From Hydractinia symbiolongicarpus (Eukaryota; Cnidaria; Hydrozoa; Anthoathecata; Hydractiniidae), in assembly GCF_029227915.1 (NCBI RefSeq), contig NC_079888.1, positions 11,455,001 to 11,519,000 on the forward strand: DNA of 64,000 nucleotides, read 5' to 3'. Below are positions 11,372 to 20,718 of the stretch, piece by piece. The stretch's first letter is position 1, and every line of letters starts with the position of its first letter. Made by a program: the position numbers and the translations under genes. Under the pieces are notes generated by a model. That model saw only the letters and a list, made by a program, of their open reading frames with translations. It was not told the origin of the DNA and did no database searches.

Positions 11372-11384
11372 AGCATTCTGGGAT
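11330..11384 (+). repeat. 55-bp inverted repeat, copy 1
   Basis: An exact 55-base match, in inverted orientation, to 12850-12904. It lies 100 bases before the SAP-like ATG on the same strand, while overlapping the start of the HECT gene on the other strand. In the plus frame it could encode IDDIAVAVKFELRKAFWD. Confidence 0.95.
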
Positions 11385-11486
11385 CGTTCTGCGGATAAAC
11401 ATTATCTAGCGCTGTGAGAGTAGCCATTTTAATATTGATTTTCATATGAGCAGAGCTGTGTTACTGAGATTTCTATAAATACATCG

Positions 11487-12179
11487 ATGGAATTGAATAA
11501 AAATGAAAGTACTTTCAACTTAGATGGTGATACAAATGTTGTCGATGTTTTACTACAAACGTTTGGTGTGAAAGGTTTGAAAGCTGGGCATGATGTAGCT
11601 TGTAACTTCGCTGCTTGGAAGTTGTCTGAATTAAAGTTGTTTTTGAAGATTAGTGGGAAGTTAAAGGGATTGACAAATGCCAAAAAACAGAAAGTTCTAG
11701 AAACAGTCATTTTAACTTGGAAAAAATTAAACTATATTCAGCTTTCATCAACAATGACGGTGAAGGAAAATCAAGATGACACTGATGCTGCTGCTCCTTC
11801 AGCAGCTATACTTTTGTCGCCTATACGAAAACCCATTCCTGGGGTAACAGCAAGCACACCTCGTGATCCTACGTTGAGATACCCAGACATAAAAGAAGGA
11901 ATGTGCAAAGCCGATTTTGAAACATGGACGATGTCTCATCTACAAGAATTTTTAGGAGACAGAAACATCAACCGAACTGGAAATAAATGCAGATTAGTGG
12001 AAAATGCCTTCGGAGCTTATAAATTGAATCTTGCAGTATCAGCAACCAATATTCAGGAAGAGAAAGAACAAATTAAGAGGGACGTTTCTGCTAAGCTGCT
12101 ATTAGAGAATGGTTTGATGAGACTGCCCGATCCCACTACATTGAAAAATGATTGGGTAGAAGCACCCATAAATAAGTGA
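11487..12179 (+). CDS. SAP-like DNA-binding protein of the transposon
   Basis: This is 230 residues with an intact frame. Two SAP-type helix-extended-helix segments are visible. One is WKLSELKLFLKISGKLKG followed by NAKKQKVLETV (about residues 50-80). The other is WTMSHLQEFLGDRNINRTG followed by KCRLVENAF (about 148-178). SAP motifs bind DNA in chromatin and repair proteins. The spacer is Ala/Ser/Pro-rich, suggesting two modules joined by a linker. The gene is convergent with the THAP gene, overlapping its last exon by 78 bases (12102-12179). Assignment rests on pattern, not a database match. Confidence 0.62.
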   Translation: MELNKNESTFNLDGDTNVVDVLLQTFGVKGLKAGHDVACNFAAWKLSELKLFLKISGKLKGLTNAKKQKVLETVILTWKKLNYIQLSSTMTVKENQDDTDAAAPSAAILLSPIRKPIPGVTASTPRDPTLRYPDIKEGMCKADFETWTMSHLQEFLGDRNINRTGNKCRLVENAFGAYKLNLAVSATNIQEEKEQIKRDVSAKLLLENGLMRLPDPTTLKNDWVEAPINK

Positions 12180-12710
12180 AGATCTTTCAGTTGGTAGTGA
12201 ACGTTTCGTCAGATTTGATTGATAACCTTTCATATATAACGTCGGTATTCTGCATATATCGGAACAATACCCAGCAGCAAAATGGTTCGAGCAAACTTTC
12301 GTTGACATAGAGATTTTGAATTTACCACCCCGATTCAAAGCCTTCTCCCAGCTTTTAGCATCTTTCTCAGTTTTAGGAGAATGCCATCGTAGAATGCCAA
12401 CATGAGACATTATGATCAACCTGAAGAAGTGAAAATAAAAGAAGACAGATTAAAAATGAAGCATTTAAGCAAAATTCCTAGCATGGGTATTTGTATGACT
12501 TGAGTTATCAAGCATCCAAAGAGCTGAAATAGACTGATAAACCACAAATAGTTCAAACAAACATAGAAAACACTGTCATTGAATATTTGTAGAACTTGCT
12601 TTGCCAGCTAGCTAGCTAGTGTGGGAGAGTTATATATATTAAACTCACTTATCGGGACTGTTTCTTCCATTACTGCATCCATATACAGCACAGTAATCAT
12701 TTTTACCCAT
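12102..12710 (-). CDS. THAP zinc-finger protein, two exons
   Basis: Exon 1 is 12710-12649, beginning MGKNDYCAVYGCSN. The intron is 12648-12421 (GTGAGT...TTCTTCAG), phase 2. Exon 2 is 12420-12102. Together they give a THAP-type C2CH finger: C-x4-C at the N-terminus, a conserved RWHSPKTEKDAKSWEKAL helix, then VCSNHF (Cys and His ligands) and the closing P-x-LYMKGY box. THAP fingers are sequence-specific DNA binders that arose from P-element transposases and are common in transposon-encoded accessory proteins. The tail after the finger is about 40 residues and unremarkable. The gene reads toward the SAP-like gene. Confidence 0.78.
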
Positions 12711-12849
12711 AACGGTCCAAATTCAATAAAATATATCTTGCTAATAATGTAATAATGTACGAATAATGTAATCGATATCTTTCTTTACTCAAGGCAACGC
12801 TGTGAAAGACCGTAAAATCGCTTCGCTGTTTATTTTCATCCCCAGAACA

Positions 12850-12904
12850 ATCCCAGAATGCTTTGCGCAGTTCAAATTTTACGGCAACTGCGATATCGTC
12901 TATT
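12850..12904 (-). repeat. 55-bp inverted repeat, copy 2
   Basis: Inverted exact copy of 11330-11384. It lies about 140 bases upstream of the THAP start on the THAP coding strand. It is part of a short minus-strand frame from an ATG at 12924 that encodes the same IDDIAVAVKFELRKAFWD peptide. Confidence 0.95.
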
Positions 12905-14119
12905 TGCTCCAGCACGGCGTCCATGTTTGTTTATAATTTAGTATCATTAATTTTACGGTAGCCGATAGAACCTTTCAAAAAAAGTTATAGAGTTATTTTT
13001 TTTTACAGAAGTTTTTTGAATTTTTCAATGAAAGTTTTTATTATTATGAATAGAAGTTTGCATTTTTTCAATAATAGTTACTTCAATTATTTGTATAGAA
13101 GTTTTTGTTTTTTTAAACAGAAGTCTAAATTTTTTGAATAGAAGTCTCAATTTTTTTTGTATGGAAGTGTGACCCTTCAGTGCCATCGTAACATAAACAT
13201 TGGAATTTTTCGCAGATTTTTCGATAATCGTTCGGTACATTTTGGAAGGCGTTGTCTTTAATTTTCTGATTGGCTGATACGGTGTTGCCATTGTTAATTT
13301 GAAGCAACTTTAAATCATTGGCTGTTAAGTAGCCAATCAGATTACCAGCTGATTCTTTATCGATTACGTAAACAGGGGCGGTAACAATAGTGAATTCACT
13401 TTCTATTGTTGGATGAAAGAAACCAAGCATTTTCAGTGGTTTTCGTACACCATACGGAAATATATTATATGTATTTACGTCATTAACTTTCAGCACAATC
13501 TTTGTTTTCTTACGCTTCGATGCTTCTTCATAATTATGATTGACAGAAAGTAAAACAGCAAATGCTTGACCTAGGTCATCTTCAGAATTATCACTGTCGG
13601 TTTCTTCTTCGACTTTTCGAATACGTCGATTTTTACCATCATATTTGGTTGATTTATTTCTGCAAACTTTCGATAAATGATTCGATTTACCGCAATTATA
13701 ACATTTCTTACCAATAGCATAACACGTCTTTTGATGATTCGGTGTAAAGTTTTCTCCACATTTATAACAATACTTTTTGCTATGGTTACTACGATTTCAA
13801 CCGTCGTGTCGTTTTTGCTGGGGTTTATGTTCGTTACTACGATAAACTTTGTTCACTTGTTCGTCTTCAGTTGAACTTGACGACGACTTTGTTGTAGCAA
13901 TTTCGGCTGCTTGTTTCTGCGATATTTCTAGATTCCGACTAATTTCTAATAGTTTTTCTAACGTAAGATTTTCTTCTTGAAGTAATTTATTCTTTAAACT
14001 TTTTGATCGACATGTAAAAATAAAATGATCGCGTATTTCGTTTTCGGATTGATCATTGAATGAGCATGTGTCTGCGAGAGTCTTAAGCCTTGTTATGTAC
14101 GACGAGCAAGACTCACTTA

Positions 14120-14858
14120 AAGGCCGGTTTCCATACAGCTACATTTTGCGCCCAGTCGTAAAATGCGCCGCGACTTTTATCACATATACTTAACCATTTC
14201 CATTAAGCGATTTTTGCTCATGTGTTTTTTGCAAAACATGGCTGATGTAAACAGACGATATTTGTTGCTGCAAAATTTGAGAGTAGTCCTAGCAATATTT
14301 TTATGGCGTAGAAATAAACAACGTTGTAAAATACGTAAGAAAAACATGTGGATGAGACGACTTTTCATAGAAAGAAGAATCAAAGGACTATACAACGTTT
14401 TGCTTATGGATTTAATGTCGTCAGATCACGAGTAGTCTTTTTAAGTTTGTTTACAATGTTGTTTCTTTGTGGCTCCACAGACTCATTAATGTTATTTTGT
14501 TTTTCATCTACTTCACTTGATTGATATATATTCTGATTCTCTACATTCATTTGGCTTTGACAAAAATTTAACACAGAAACGAGATGTTGCTAGTCATATT
14601 GAAAAGATCTAATTAAAAATTCTTTCGTAATTCATGTAGATTGCTACCTTTTGATTGGCTGTTAAGCTGAAGCGCAAAATGTAGCTCGCAAAAAGTAGAG
14701 CCTGTTCAACTTTTGCGCATGCAAAAGCGCGGCGCATGCAAAAGCCAGCGCATGCAAAAGCGCGAGGTCAGCGGCATTATTCTGATAATGCGCATGCGTA
14801 GATTAAAAGTCACGGCGCTTTTTACGACTGGGCGCAAAATGCAGTTGTATGGAAACCT
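14120..14858 (+). mobile_element. Non-autonomous PIF/Harbinger-like element with TTA TSD
   Basis: Inverted ends share GGTTTCCATACA-C-CATTTTGCGCCCAGTCG with few mismatches (14120-14170 against 14858-14815). TTA flanks both ends (14117-14119 and 14859-14861), the 3-bp TWA target typical of Harbinger. The inside holds only a truncated transposase start, so it must have moved with help from another copy. It sits in gypsy gag. Near the right end, GCGCATGCAAAAG words repeat at about 14716-14765. Confidence 0.85.
14163..14435 (+). pseudogene. Harbinger (HARBI1-like) transposase N-terminal fragment
   Basis: The frame contains KNMWMRRLFIERRIKGLYN then LLMDLMSSDHE, matching the N-terminal R-x-W-V-R-P...R...G-x-Y-x-x-L pattern of HARBI1-type nucleases. 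It stops there, and the DDE domain is absent. This gives independent support for assigning the element to Harbinger. Similarity is by recognition only. Confidence 0.6.
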
Positions 14859-15178
14859 TTACCTCCTGTGTTGCACTTTTAAATACGAATCGTTCGTATG
14901 TTTTTCTTCGGAATAAAATACGTCGTTAATTTTTCTTTTACTTCATTGTACGAGTCGTTTTCTTGTTTTACTGTTTTGTAGACTTCTCGTAAGTCTCTAC
15001 CACCAAGGTGAAGCAGAAGTGCAATTTTTTGTTTTTGTTCACTCACGCCAGATGCTGTTATGAATAATTCAAATTCTTCTAAGTTGTGGCTGCTTTATCG
15101 ATTATAAACGGTTCCACGAAGGGTATATTTTCCATAAGCTTTGCCATCTTCTTCCTTCACAAAATTCTAGTCGCCAAT

Positions 15179-15319
15179 TGTTATGTTGCGTGTGTTGGCA
15201 GAGAGAAGAAAAGAGACGTGCTTGCTTAACATAACGTAAATCTTAACTAAATAAAATATGTCAGAGTCAATACAATAAAGTTCTTGGTGTATTATACCGA
15301 ATACATGTGCGACATAACA
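15179..15319 (-). repeat. Gypsy 5' LTR (141 bp)
   Basis: On the coding strand it begins TGTTATGTCGC and ends GCAACATAACA, an 8-base inverted terminal repeat with the TG...CA boundaries of LTRs. A GGTATAATACACC box could be its TATA element. The following bases TTGGCGACTAG suit a primer-binding site starting with TGG. The opposite LTR is not in the window, so a TSD cannot be tested. Confidence 0.72.
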
Positions 15320-15356
15320 GTGATGTACAGTTGCTTCATTTGTTTTAAAACAAAAG

Positions 15357-16574
15357 ATGAACATATACCAATACAACCCCAAGGCAAGGTACAAAAGTAA
15401 CAGGGGAGAATGGGAAATTGGTGTAACCAACTTGGAGCACCAGGACCTGTACGTGAGTACGGGGTCCCATATTTCTGTGGCATTCCCAGAGTTTACCAAG
15501 TATGCCATAAGGGTCCCAACGACTTACCTTGATGACCCCGTTCAACTGGGTTGGAAAGGACAAGCGATGGACTATTGGAACATTCAGGTCAATTTTGCCA
15601 CTCATTGTGCAACCACGGCATTAGGTATCTGTGCCAAGCACATAACGGGTTCGGTACCCCTTATAAACTCTATTTTTAAATTCCATGTCTGTTACCACAT
15701 GCGTTGTATTCTAGCAAGGATGAAGGTACCCACGCCATATGACAATGGCTTCTCATAGTACAAAAACCCATACTCGAGCTCCGGATACGCCCAGGTATGC
15801 CGCGAGTACGGTGCAGATCCTAATAGCCTCTACAAATTCAAGGCTGTCATGTCATCATTGACAGATGGTAGATGGTGGCCGCAGGTTGACGGTGATTGGG
15901 CCAAGTTTATTATGCCTACAAGCCAAAGTCTGACGTCAGAGGGCCTGACCAAGCTGAGTGAGAGTATAGGGGTTTATGCGGTCCTATTGCTGGGATCGCA
16001 AGCAGGTGCCAAGGCATCCCTGATTGGATTCAATGCCGATAATTAGACAGCAAGGCAAATTTTACTGCAGAAATTTGAGGCTATGGTCCAAAGGCAAGAA
16101 AATGTAAGCCTTAACATCACTGAATTTCAGAAGGTAGTGCAAGTGAATTTCGCTGTCATGCATCACGTGTTACCCTCCGACATCGATCTGCGGATAGGTA
16201 AAATTGTATGGTATAGCAACAATATTCTGATTGCCCCTGCAAGTGCGATAATTGGTATCCAGCTTGACTTGAATAACAAGCCACTTATGAGGCATTCCGC
16301 ACCTCTTGGGCATACCGCCAAAACACCCATACAATACACCCATACAAAACACCCCCCAAAGCATGACATACATACTATACCTCCAAAGCATACAACACCT
16401 CCTATACGTACCCCGATCATACTATACAAGCCATACCATCCATACCTCCAAAACATGCTTCATCACCCTATACCTGAACAACCCCAACAAAACCGGCATG
16501 AGGATACCAAGACCGCATTAATCACTATAGGAGTGGGGATCATCCTTGCCTATATATGGTTGCGAAAAAAGTAG
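15357..16574 (+). pseudogene. Polinton gene of unknown function, tail-anchored, two amber stops
   Basis: One frame runs 15357-16574 and is broken only by TAG at 15756-15758 and 16044-16046. It has about 400 residues. The N-terminal part begins MNIYQYNPKARY, and the middle has TDGRWWP and TSEGLTKLSESI blocks. Then comes a His/Pro/Tyr-rich low-complexity linker (about 16310-16470). The C-terminus is a hydrophobic segment (ITIGVGIILAYIWL) with a basic RKK end, suggesting a membrane anchor. Family likeness to proteins in other cnidarian Polintons is from memory; a virion-associated role is a guess. It converges with the next gene, with 2 bases between stops. Confidence 0.6.
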
Positions 16575-16576
16575 AC

Positions 16577-17881
16577 CTATTTCACGTGTAGCACGACAAG
16601 CTCGACAGCAGCAGCAGCTGCCATGTACAGATACTTGGCCGCGTATGTAACGATAGTAAACACCACCCTCAGAAGAAATGAGATTACCGTACCAATGACC
16701 CCAGGCAATGCGGCACCTGCTTTACCCGCCAGATATTTCAGGAAGTTTCCGAGCCTCTCAAGTTGCTTCTGCACAAACCCTTTTTCACCACCAGCCGCAG
16801 CACTTCCCCCTGCACCAGCCGCATCACCCCCTCCTGTAACAATGGTGGAAACCAGTAGACCAACAGCGGATATGATACTAGCTATGGTCAAACCCTGCTC
16901 CTTGAACAATATTTTTAGCTTCTTAAGCAATGTCGTATTATCCCCAGAGATTTTTAATAACGTATCCCTTATATGTCGAAGTTGGCTGTAAATATAACGG
17001 TTCAATTCTTTTACCTTGTCCTGCAAGGCATATCTTTCATCGTTCATCCTTTTAATGCCCTTCTCAAGCTTTTTGATGGCCTCCTTAGCATTTTCATGAA
17101 TTTCACCATCGGCATCTACCTGATTCCTGATCCTTTTCAGACTATCCTCAGAATTTTTGATATTTGCGTTGTACGAGGCTATTTTATGTTCAAGACTTTT
17201 AATATTACCCTGGTAGGTTTGAAGTTCGAGGTTAAGTCCATTAATTTCACGTTCGGTGAATTTACTGGAGAATGATGGCTCCTCCGTAAGGGTTCCCGCA
17301 TCAGAGAATGAGGTTTCCTCCGTAAGGGTTTCAACATCATGCATAATTCTCCTTATATTGTTGATAGTTTTTATCTGAATTACCTCGCCAGGGTCCTCCA
17401 CACCCTCATTAACAATAACATTAACATCCATAGCGATTTTCCGGACCGCTTCCATCTTGTTGGGCGTAGAGACATACTCGGTAAAGCCCATTTCTCGAAT
17501 ATATTGAGCCGTAAGGTCATTTTTTCTTAGTGTACTTAATATTAGGAACCCGGTCCCATTCTCCTTCGTAAGCCTTATATTTTTAAATAAAAGCTGCCCC
17601 TCCTCAATTTCAAAGTTACCATTAATTACAATTATATCTACTCGGTTTTCATCCAGATTTCCCAGGTTCCAATTATTATGTAAATGCAGATAAAAATCAT
17701 CTACCTCTTTTTTTAACACGGATTTGGTAATTCTATCTATCGCACTACCCTGCTGCTGTTGTTGTCCAGGCGTTGAAGTCCCGAATGTTCCAGGGAGTTG
17801 CGTTGATTGTTGTGTATCCTCTTTGTCACCCTTATCATCTCTGCCAAAATCCCCCTCCGGTGTAAATACTGGATTATCAGC
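16577..17881 (-). CDS. Polinton coiled-coil membrane protein, start codon apparently lost
   Basis: The open frame is about 435 residues. In order: an acidic Gln/Asp-rich N-terminus (about 17880-17730), a mixed domain, a long heptad-like coiled coil (ELQTYQGNIKSLEHKIA through about IYSQLRHIRD), a hydrophobic helix (ASIISAVGLLVSTIV), an Ala/Gly spacer, and two further hydrophobic stretches at the C-terminus. The layout suggests a membrane or virion fibre-like protein; its function is unknown. The frame opens just after AAATAAAGGCTGAT, where sister genes have the box then ATG. Loss of two bases from an ATGGCTGAT start would explain this. The gene is divergent from the capsid gene. Confidence 0.62.
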   Translation of the reverse strand, partial: ADNPVFTPEGDFGRDDKGDKEDTQQSTQLPGTFGTSTPGQQQQQGSAIDRITKSVLKKEVDDFYLHLHNNWNLGNLDENRVDIIVINGNFEIEEGQLLFKNIRLTKENGTGFLILSTLRKNDLTAQYIREMGFTEYVSTPNKMEAVRKIAMDVNVIVNEGVEDPGEVIQIKTINNIRRIMHDVETLTEETSFSDAGTLTEEPSFSSKFTEREINGLNLELQTYQGNIKSLEHKIASYNANIKNSEDSLKRIRNQVDADGEIHENAKEAIKKLEKGIKRMNDERYALQDKVKELNRYIYSQLRHIRDTLLKISGDNTTLLKKLKILFKEQGLTIASIISAVGLLVSTIVTGGGDAAGAGGSAAAGGEKGFVQKQLERLGNFLKYLAGKAGAALPGVIGTVISFLLRVVFTIVTYAAKYLYMAAAAAVELVVLHVK

Positions 17882-17905
17882 CTTTATTTACAACATTTTC
17901 ACCCA

Positions 17906-17914
17906 TATAATAAA
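17906..17914 (+). promoter_or_regulatory. TATAATAAA box before the capsid gene
   Basis: TATAATAAA ends 5 bases before the ATG at 17920. An AAATAAA variant faces the opposite way for the coiled-coil gene at about 17883-17890, making a short divergent promoter. Confidence 0.6.
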
Positions 17915-17919
17915 CAACA

Positions 17920-19207
17920 ATGAATGCATACGGTACCCTAATGGTTCCCTATGTAGAAACAAAGCAGCTCCTGGGCATGAAAGGTAGTAGACAGAGGGTT
18001 CAAATCTCCCATACACCCTCAACCATCAGCCAGAATGAGGACCTCTATATTGACATACCCAACATGCCTCAGAACGATGTCATTATCCCTGGTAGTCTCA
18101 AGCTCCTATTTGATCTTGCGCTGACGGGGACATACAAAACGTACCATCGTGTCGAACATAGGCAAAAGTCTGGTGTAGAATTTACGCATAACGTTGAATG
18201 GCAAAGAAGTCCAGAATATATCGGATTACAATATCCTGGCGTTGTACCGGGACTTGTGGTTACCGAAATTTGACCGGGATAACAACCTTATTTTGCAAGG
18301 TATTAATCCCAATGATGGTACCATCAGGGCTCTACCGGTCAAGGCTAGCGATCATGTAGGGACAGATGAGGAGAAGGCCATCGTTAAGGCCTATGGGAAC
18401 ACCTTTTGCATACCCCTTGGAAAGATGTTCGATTTGAGCCGGGACATCCAAATCTATCCTGCGGGACTATACGACAGATTGCAATTCATCATAAATTTCG
18501 CGCCCTACGGTGACGTCATCAAGGATGCACGGCAGCCTCAGAGTCTAAAGCGGCCAGGGCGGCTGATGCTGCCTACAAGATTACTAATATCAGGCTTGAA
18601 TTTGATAGGATCACTAATGAAGGCCTGGAAAGTGCCCTGATGTCCCGTTATGCAAGATTGGCTTTGCCATACGAACGCATACTCAGGATGAAGGTTGTTG
18701 ACATGAAAAAATCACACACCAGCCACAATTTACAAATTGATTCCCCCTCCAAGTCCTTCAAAGGCGTCTTGCTACTGTTTATAGACCCCGGGAAAGTGAA
18801 GTCCTATGCCGGCGTAAACGAGGTGTTTTACAAACCAAAAATTGAAAAAATTAGCATTACGGTTGAGGGGGAGCCTAACGAATTATACAGCCATGCCATG
18901 CTTCCGAAGGACCATTTGGAGCAGGTAGTCAACATCTTTGGAGCTCACGACTCAAGTGTCACAATAGAACAGTTTTTTAACGAAAGGTATGCCCTGTTTG
19001 TAGACTTCCGGACCCCGCCCCCCCCCCCCCCCCACCGATGATATTCTACATGGCTCCGGAAGGCCCCTACAAAGACTGAGTGATGGGATCACCCTCCACA
19101 TCGCCAAAGAAGCCGATGGAACTGGTGAGTTCAAATGTTATGTATACCTTCTGATGGATGCGCAAATAAATATTTTGGATGTTAGACTGGATAGGGTGGA
19201 ATACTGA
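17920..19207 (+). pseudogene. Polinton major capsid protein (double jelly-roll) pseudogene
   Basis: Segments in three frames together cover a typical Polinton capsid protein. The start contains NEDLYIDIPNMPQNDVIIPG, the middle VQNISDYNILALYRDLWL and DRLQFIINFAPYGD, and the end YVYLLMDAQINIL at 19207. This family forms hexon-like trimers of icosahedral shells. Breaks are a frameshift near 18130-18145, TAG at 18176-18178, a frameshift near 18530-18560 and a frameshift in a run of 15 C (19019-19033). Between the breaks the sequence is well conserved. It is not expressible as a full protein. Confidence 0.85.
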
Positions 19208-19218
19208 AATAAAGAGAC

Positions 19219-19618
19219 ATGGCTACTTTTTATGATTATGGCGGTAGGCGCGCTAATCAACGCCCTAGCATTCAGCGGAACGAATTTTCTATTTAGCAAA
19301 CTTGCAGGACACGGGGAAGCGGAACGGAAAAGACATAACCAGGCCATTGAAAGGCTTAATGCGCCCCGAGCTGCCTGGATACGGACACGTCAAGCCAAGC
19401 TCGATTGGTTCAACGAAGAACGAGAGAAACAAATAAAAGCCGGCAAAAGCCTTCGTGAATTGGACAACGACATATACCAATTTTATGTGGCCTTGGATAA
19501 AAAAGCCCCGCAATTGAAGGACTTTTATGTACCCTCAAAGCAGCAGCAGGATGGTGAGTTAACGTTCGTCCTTGGCTCCTTATCCCTACTGGGCTTCGTG
19601 GCTTACAAGTATCTGTAA
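19219..19618 (+). pseudogene. Small Polinton membrane protein, one T-run frameshift at the start
   Basis: The box-adjacent ATG is 19219 (AAATAAAG overlaps the capsid stop). The conserved frame instead opens at 19232; an extra T in TTTTT (19227-19231) shifts one into the other. The protein is about 130 residues: an N-terminal hydrophobic helix (MAVGALINALAFSG), a charged helical middle (ERKRHNQAIERLN, EEREKQIKAGK) and a C-terminal hydrophobic segment (FVLGSLSLLGFVAY). Two membrane segments around a helical linker suggest a minor virion or membrane component. I do not recognise a named family. Confidence 0.55.
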
Positions 19619-19634
19619 GAACGTTTTTCTGACA

Positions 19635-19643
19635 TATAATAAA
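19635..19643 (+). promoter_or_regulatory. TATAATAAA box before the integrase gene
   Basis: Exact TATAATAAA, then GAC, then ATG at 19647. Confidence 0.6.
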
Positions 19644-19646
19644 GAC

Positions 19647-20658
19647 ATGTCAGAAAAATCATCACATATCGTTACGGAGGAAGAGGCTTGAAAACGGTAG
19701 CAATATCTACTATACCCTGGAACATTTGTGGGCCGGTCGCAAAGCCGTTAGATTACTCGCAAAGAAGAGTAATCTCCCGAAAAAGCTGGTCACTCACTGG
19801 CTGAGTAGGCAGCTCTTATGGCTGAGGCACAGCCGGGGCCCAAAACGTATCGATTATCCACACTTCACCATTACAACACCGAATGAGATGCATCAATTCT
19901 ATCTGCTCTATATGCCTCATGATCGGTTGTATGGGAACACCTACAAATACATATTGACAGGTATTAACGTTGCCTCGAGATACAAAGTAGCAAGGCCGTT
20001 GCGAACGAAAAAAGCCAGCGAAGTCGCGGACATGTTGAGAGGCATATACAAGGCAGGACCCTTACACTACCCTATAACCTTTCAGTGTGATAACGGTTCC
20101 GAATTCAAGTCAGATATAACCAAGCTGCTGGAGGACAAGGGGGTCGAAATTAGGCGGGCAACCACAAAGTATTGCCATACATTCACGGCATTCGTGGAAT
20201 CTTACAACAAGGTCCTTGTGGAAAGGCTTTGTAAGCCTCAGGATGCCCAGGAGCTGGCTTCTGATGAGACTATTATCATTTGGGTCAAACATTTGTATAC
20301 TATAGTGAAGGGTCTAAACAATAGCAAAACTACCATGATTGGCATGAAACCTAACAAAGCGATCAAAGTGGATGATGTACCACTCGCAAAAAGCGAAGAA
20401 TACCCCGAAGAAAAACGCCTGCCCGAGGATGGGCTGTACTTGTATCTGCTACAACCCGGGGAAGAGCACGGTAATGCAAGACGACGTGCAACTGATGCTT
20501 TCTGGAGTAAAAAGATGTATAGGTTGGATCGTATTGTGGCGGGTAGCCGCGTTTTATACTACCTAAAGGATGGTCCTGATTGCAGCTTCGTTTCGGAAGA
20601 GTTGATGCTTATTCCCAAGGATATTGAAGTGCCTCCGGAACATGTTAAAGAGTGGTAA
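19647..20658 (+). pseudogene. Polinton retroviral-type integrase, catalytic Asp lost
   Basis: It starts MSEKSSHIVTEEEA (19647), hits a stop at 19689-19691, and continues after a frameshift in the frame used to 20658. The rve core shows CDNGSEFK (second Asp) and AFVESYNK (Glu). The position for the first catalytic Asp, in an H-Q-F-D context in relatives, reads HQFYLL here (codon TAT, 19900-19902). The C-terminus has the usual chromo-like FWSKKMYRLDRIV and a SEELMLIP segment. The protein would insert Polinton DNA with a 6-bp duplication. With both a frameshift and a missing active-site residue it is dead. Confidence 0.85.
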
Positions 20659-20718
20659 ACACCCTCAATTTGCATATAATTTTCACTACCCACAAGAGTA
20701 GTGAGAATTAGCGCCTGC

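Larger units (their letters stand above)
7505..13190 (+). mobile_element. IS3EU-like DNA transposon with four genes, TIRs and 6-bp TSD
   Basis: The ends are exact inverted copies: TACGATGGCACTGAAGGGTC begins at 7505 and its complement ends at 13190, with identity continuing about 28 bp. ACATAA flanks both sides (7499-7504 and 13191-13196). Inside the left TIR are about eight ~20-bp copies of AATTGAAACTTCCATACA (7530-7700). The right end has degenerate inverted counterparts (about 12975-13170). Genes are an IS3-like DDE transposase (+), a HECT E3 ligase (-), a SAP-like protein (+) and a THAP protein (-). A 6-bp TSD with an IS3-related transposase fits the IS3EU superfamily as I recall it; the name should be checked. 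The insertion lies inside gypsy pol. Confidence 0.9.
13191..15178 (-). pseudogene. Gypsy gag and protease-region remnant
   Basis: Reading leftwards from the LTR, broken frames encode a gag segment (about 15160-14862, then 14116-13800). Two CCHC knuckles follow (CYKCGENFTPNHQKTC and CYNCGKSNHLSKVC, about 13770-13650). The protease/spacer segment (NIFPYGVRKPLKMLGFF, then a stretch entering RT at 13191) comes next. The D-[ST]-G-A active-site segment expected between knuckles and this region is not visible, so an internal deletion probably removed it. An in-frame stop lies before the knuckles (about 13797). The Harbinger-like element at 14120-14858 splits gag. Confidence 0.78.
5750..15319 (-). 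mobile_element. Decayed Ty3/gypsy LTR retrotransposon, split by two later transposons
   Basis: Transcription runs right to left. From the 5' end: LTR (15179-15319), primer-binding region, gag with two zinc knuckles, a protease-region remnant, RT, RNase H and the integrase zinc-binding domain. The sequence stops there (about 5750), so the integrase core and 3' LTR are missing. An IS3-like transposon (7505-13190) interrupts pol. Removing it with one copy of its ACATAA duplication brings the two pol halves back into one frame. A Harbinger-like element (14120-14858) interrupts gag. Further frameshifts and a lost RT aspartate show that it is dead. Confidence 0.88.

Noticed and set aside
15320-15356. 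Polinton terminal inverted repeat at the left edge
   Set aside because: No inverse match to 27240-27700 could be found by eye; the terminus is probably deleted.
16163-16456. Minus-strand Gly/Trp/Cys-rich ORF
   Set aside because: It is the complement of the His/Pro/Tyr low-complexity linker of the plus-strand Polinton gene.
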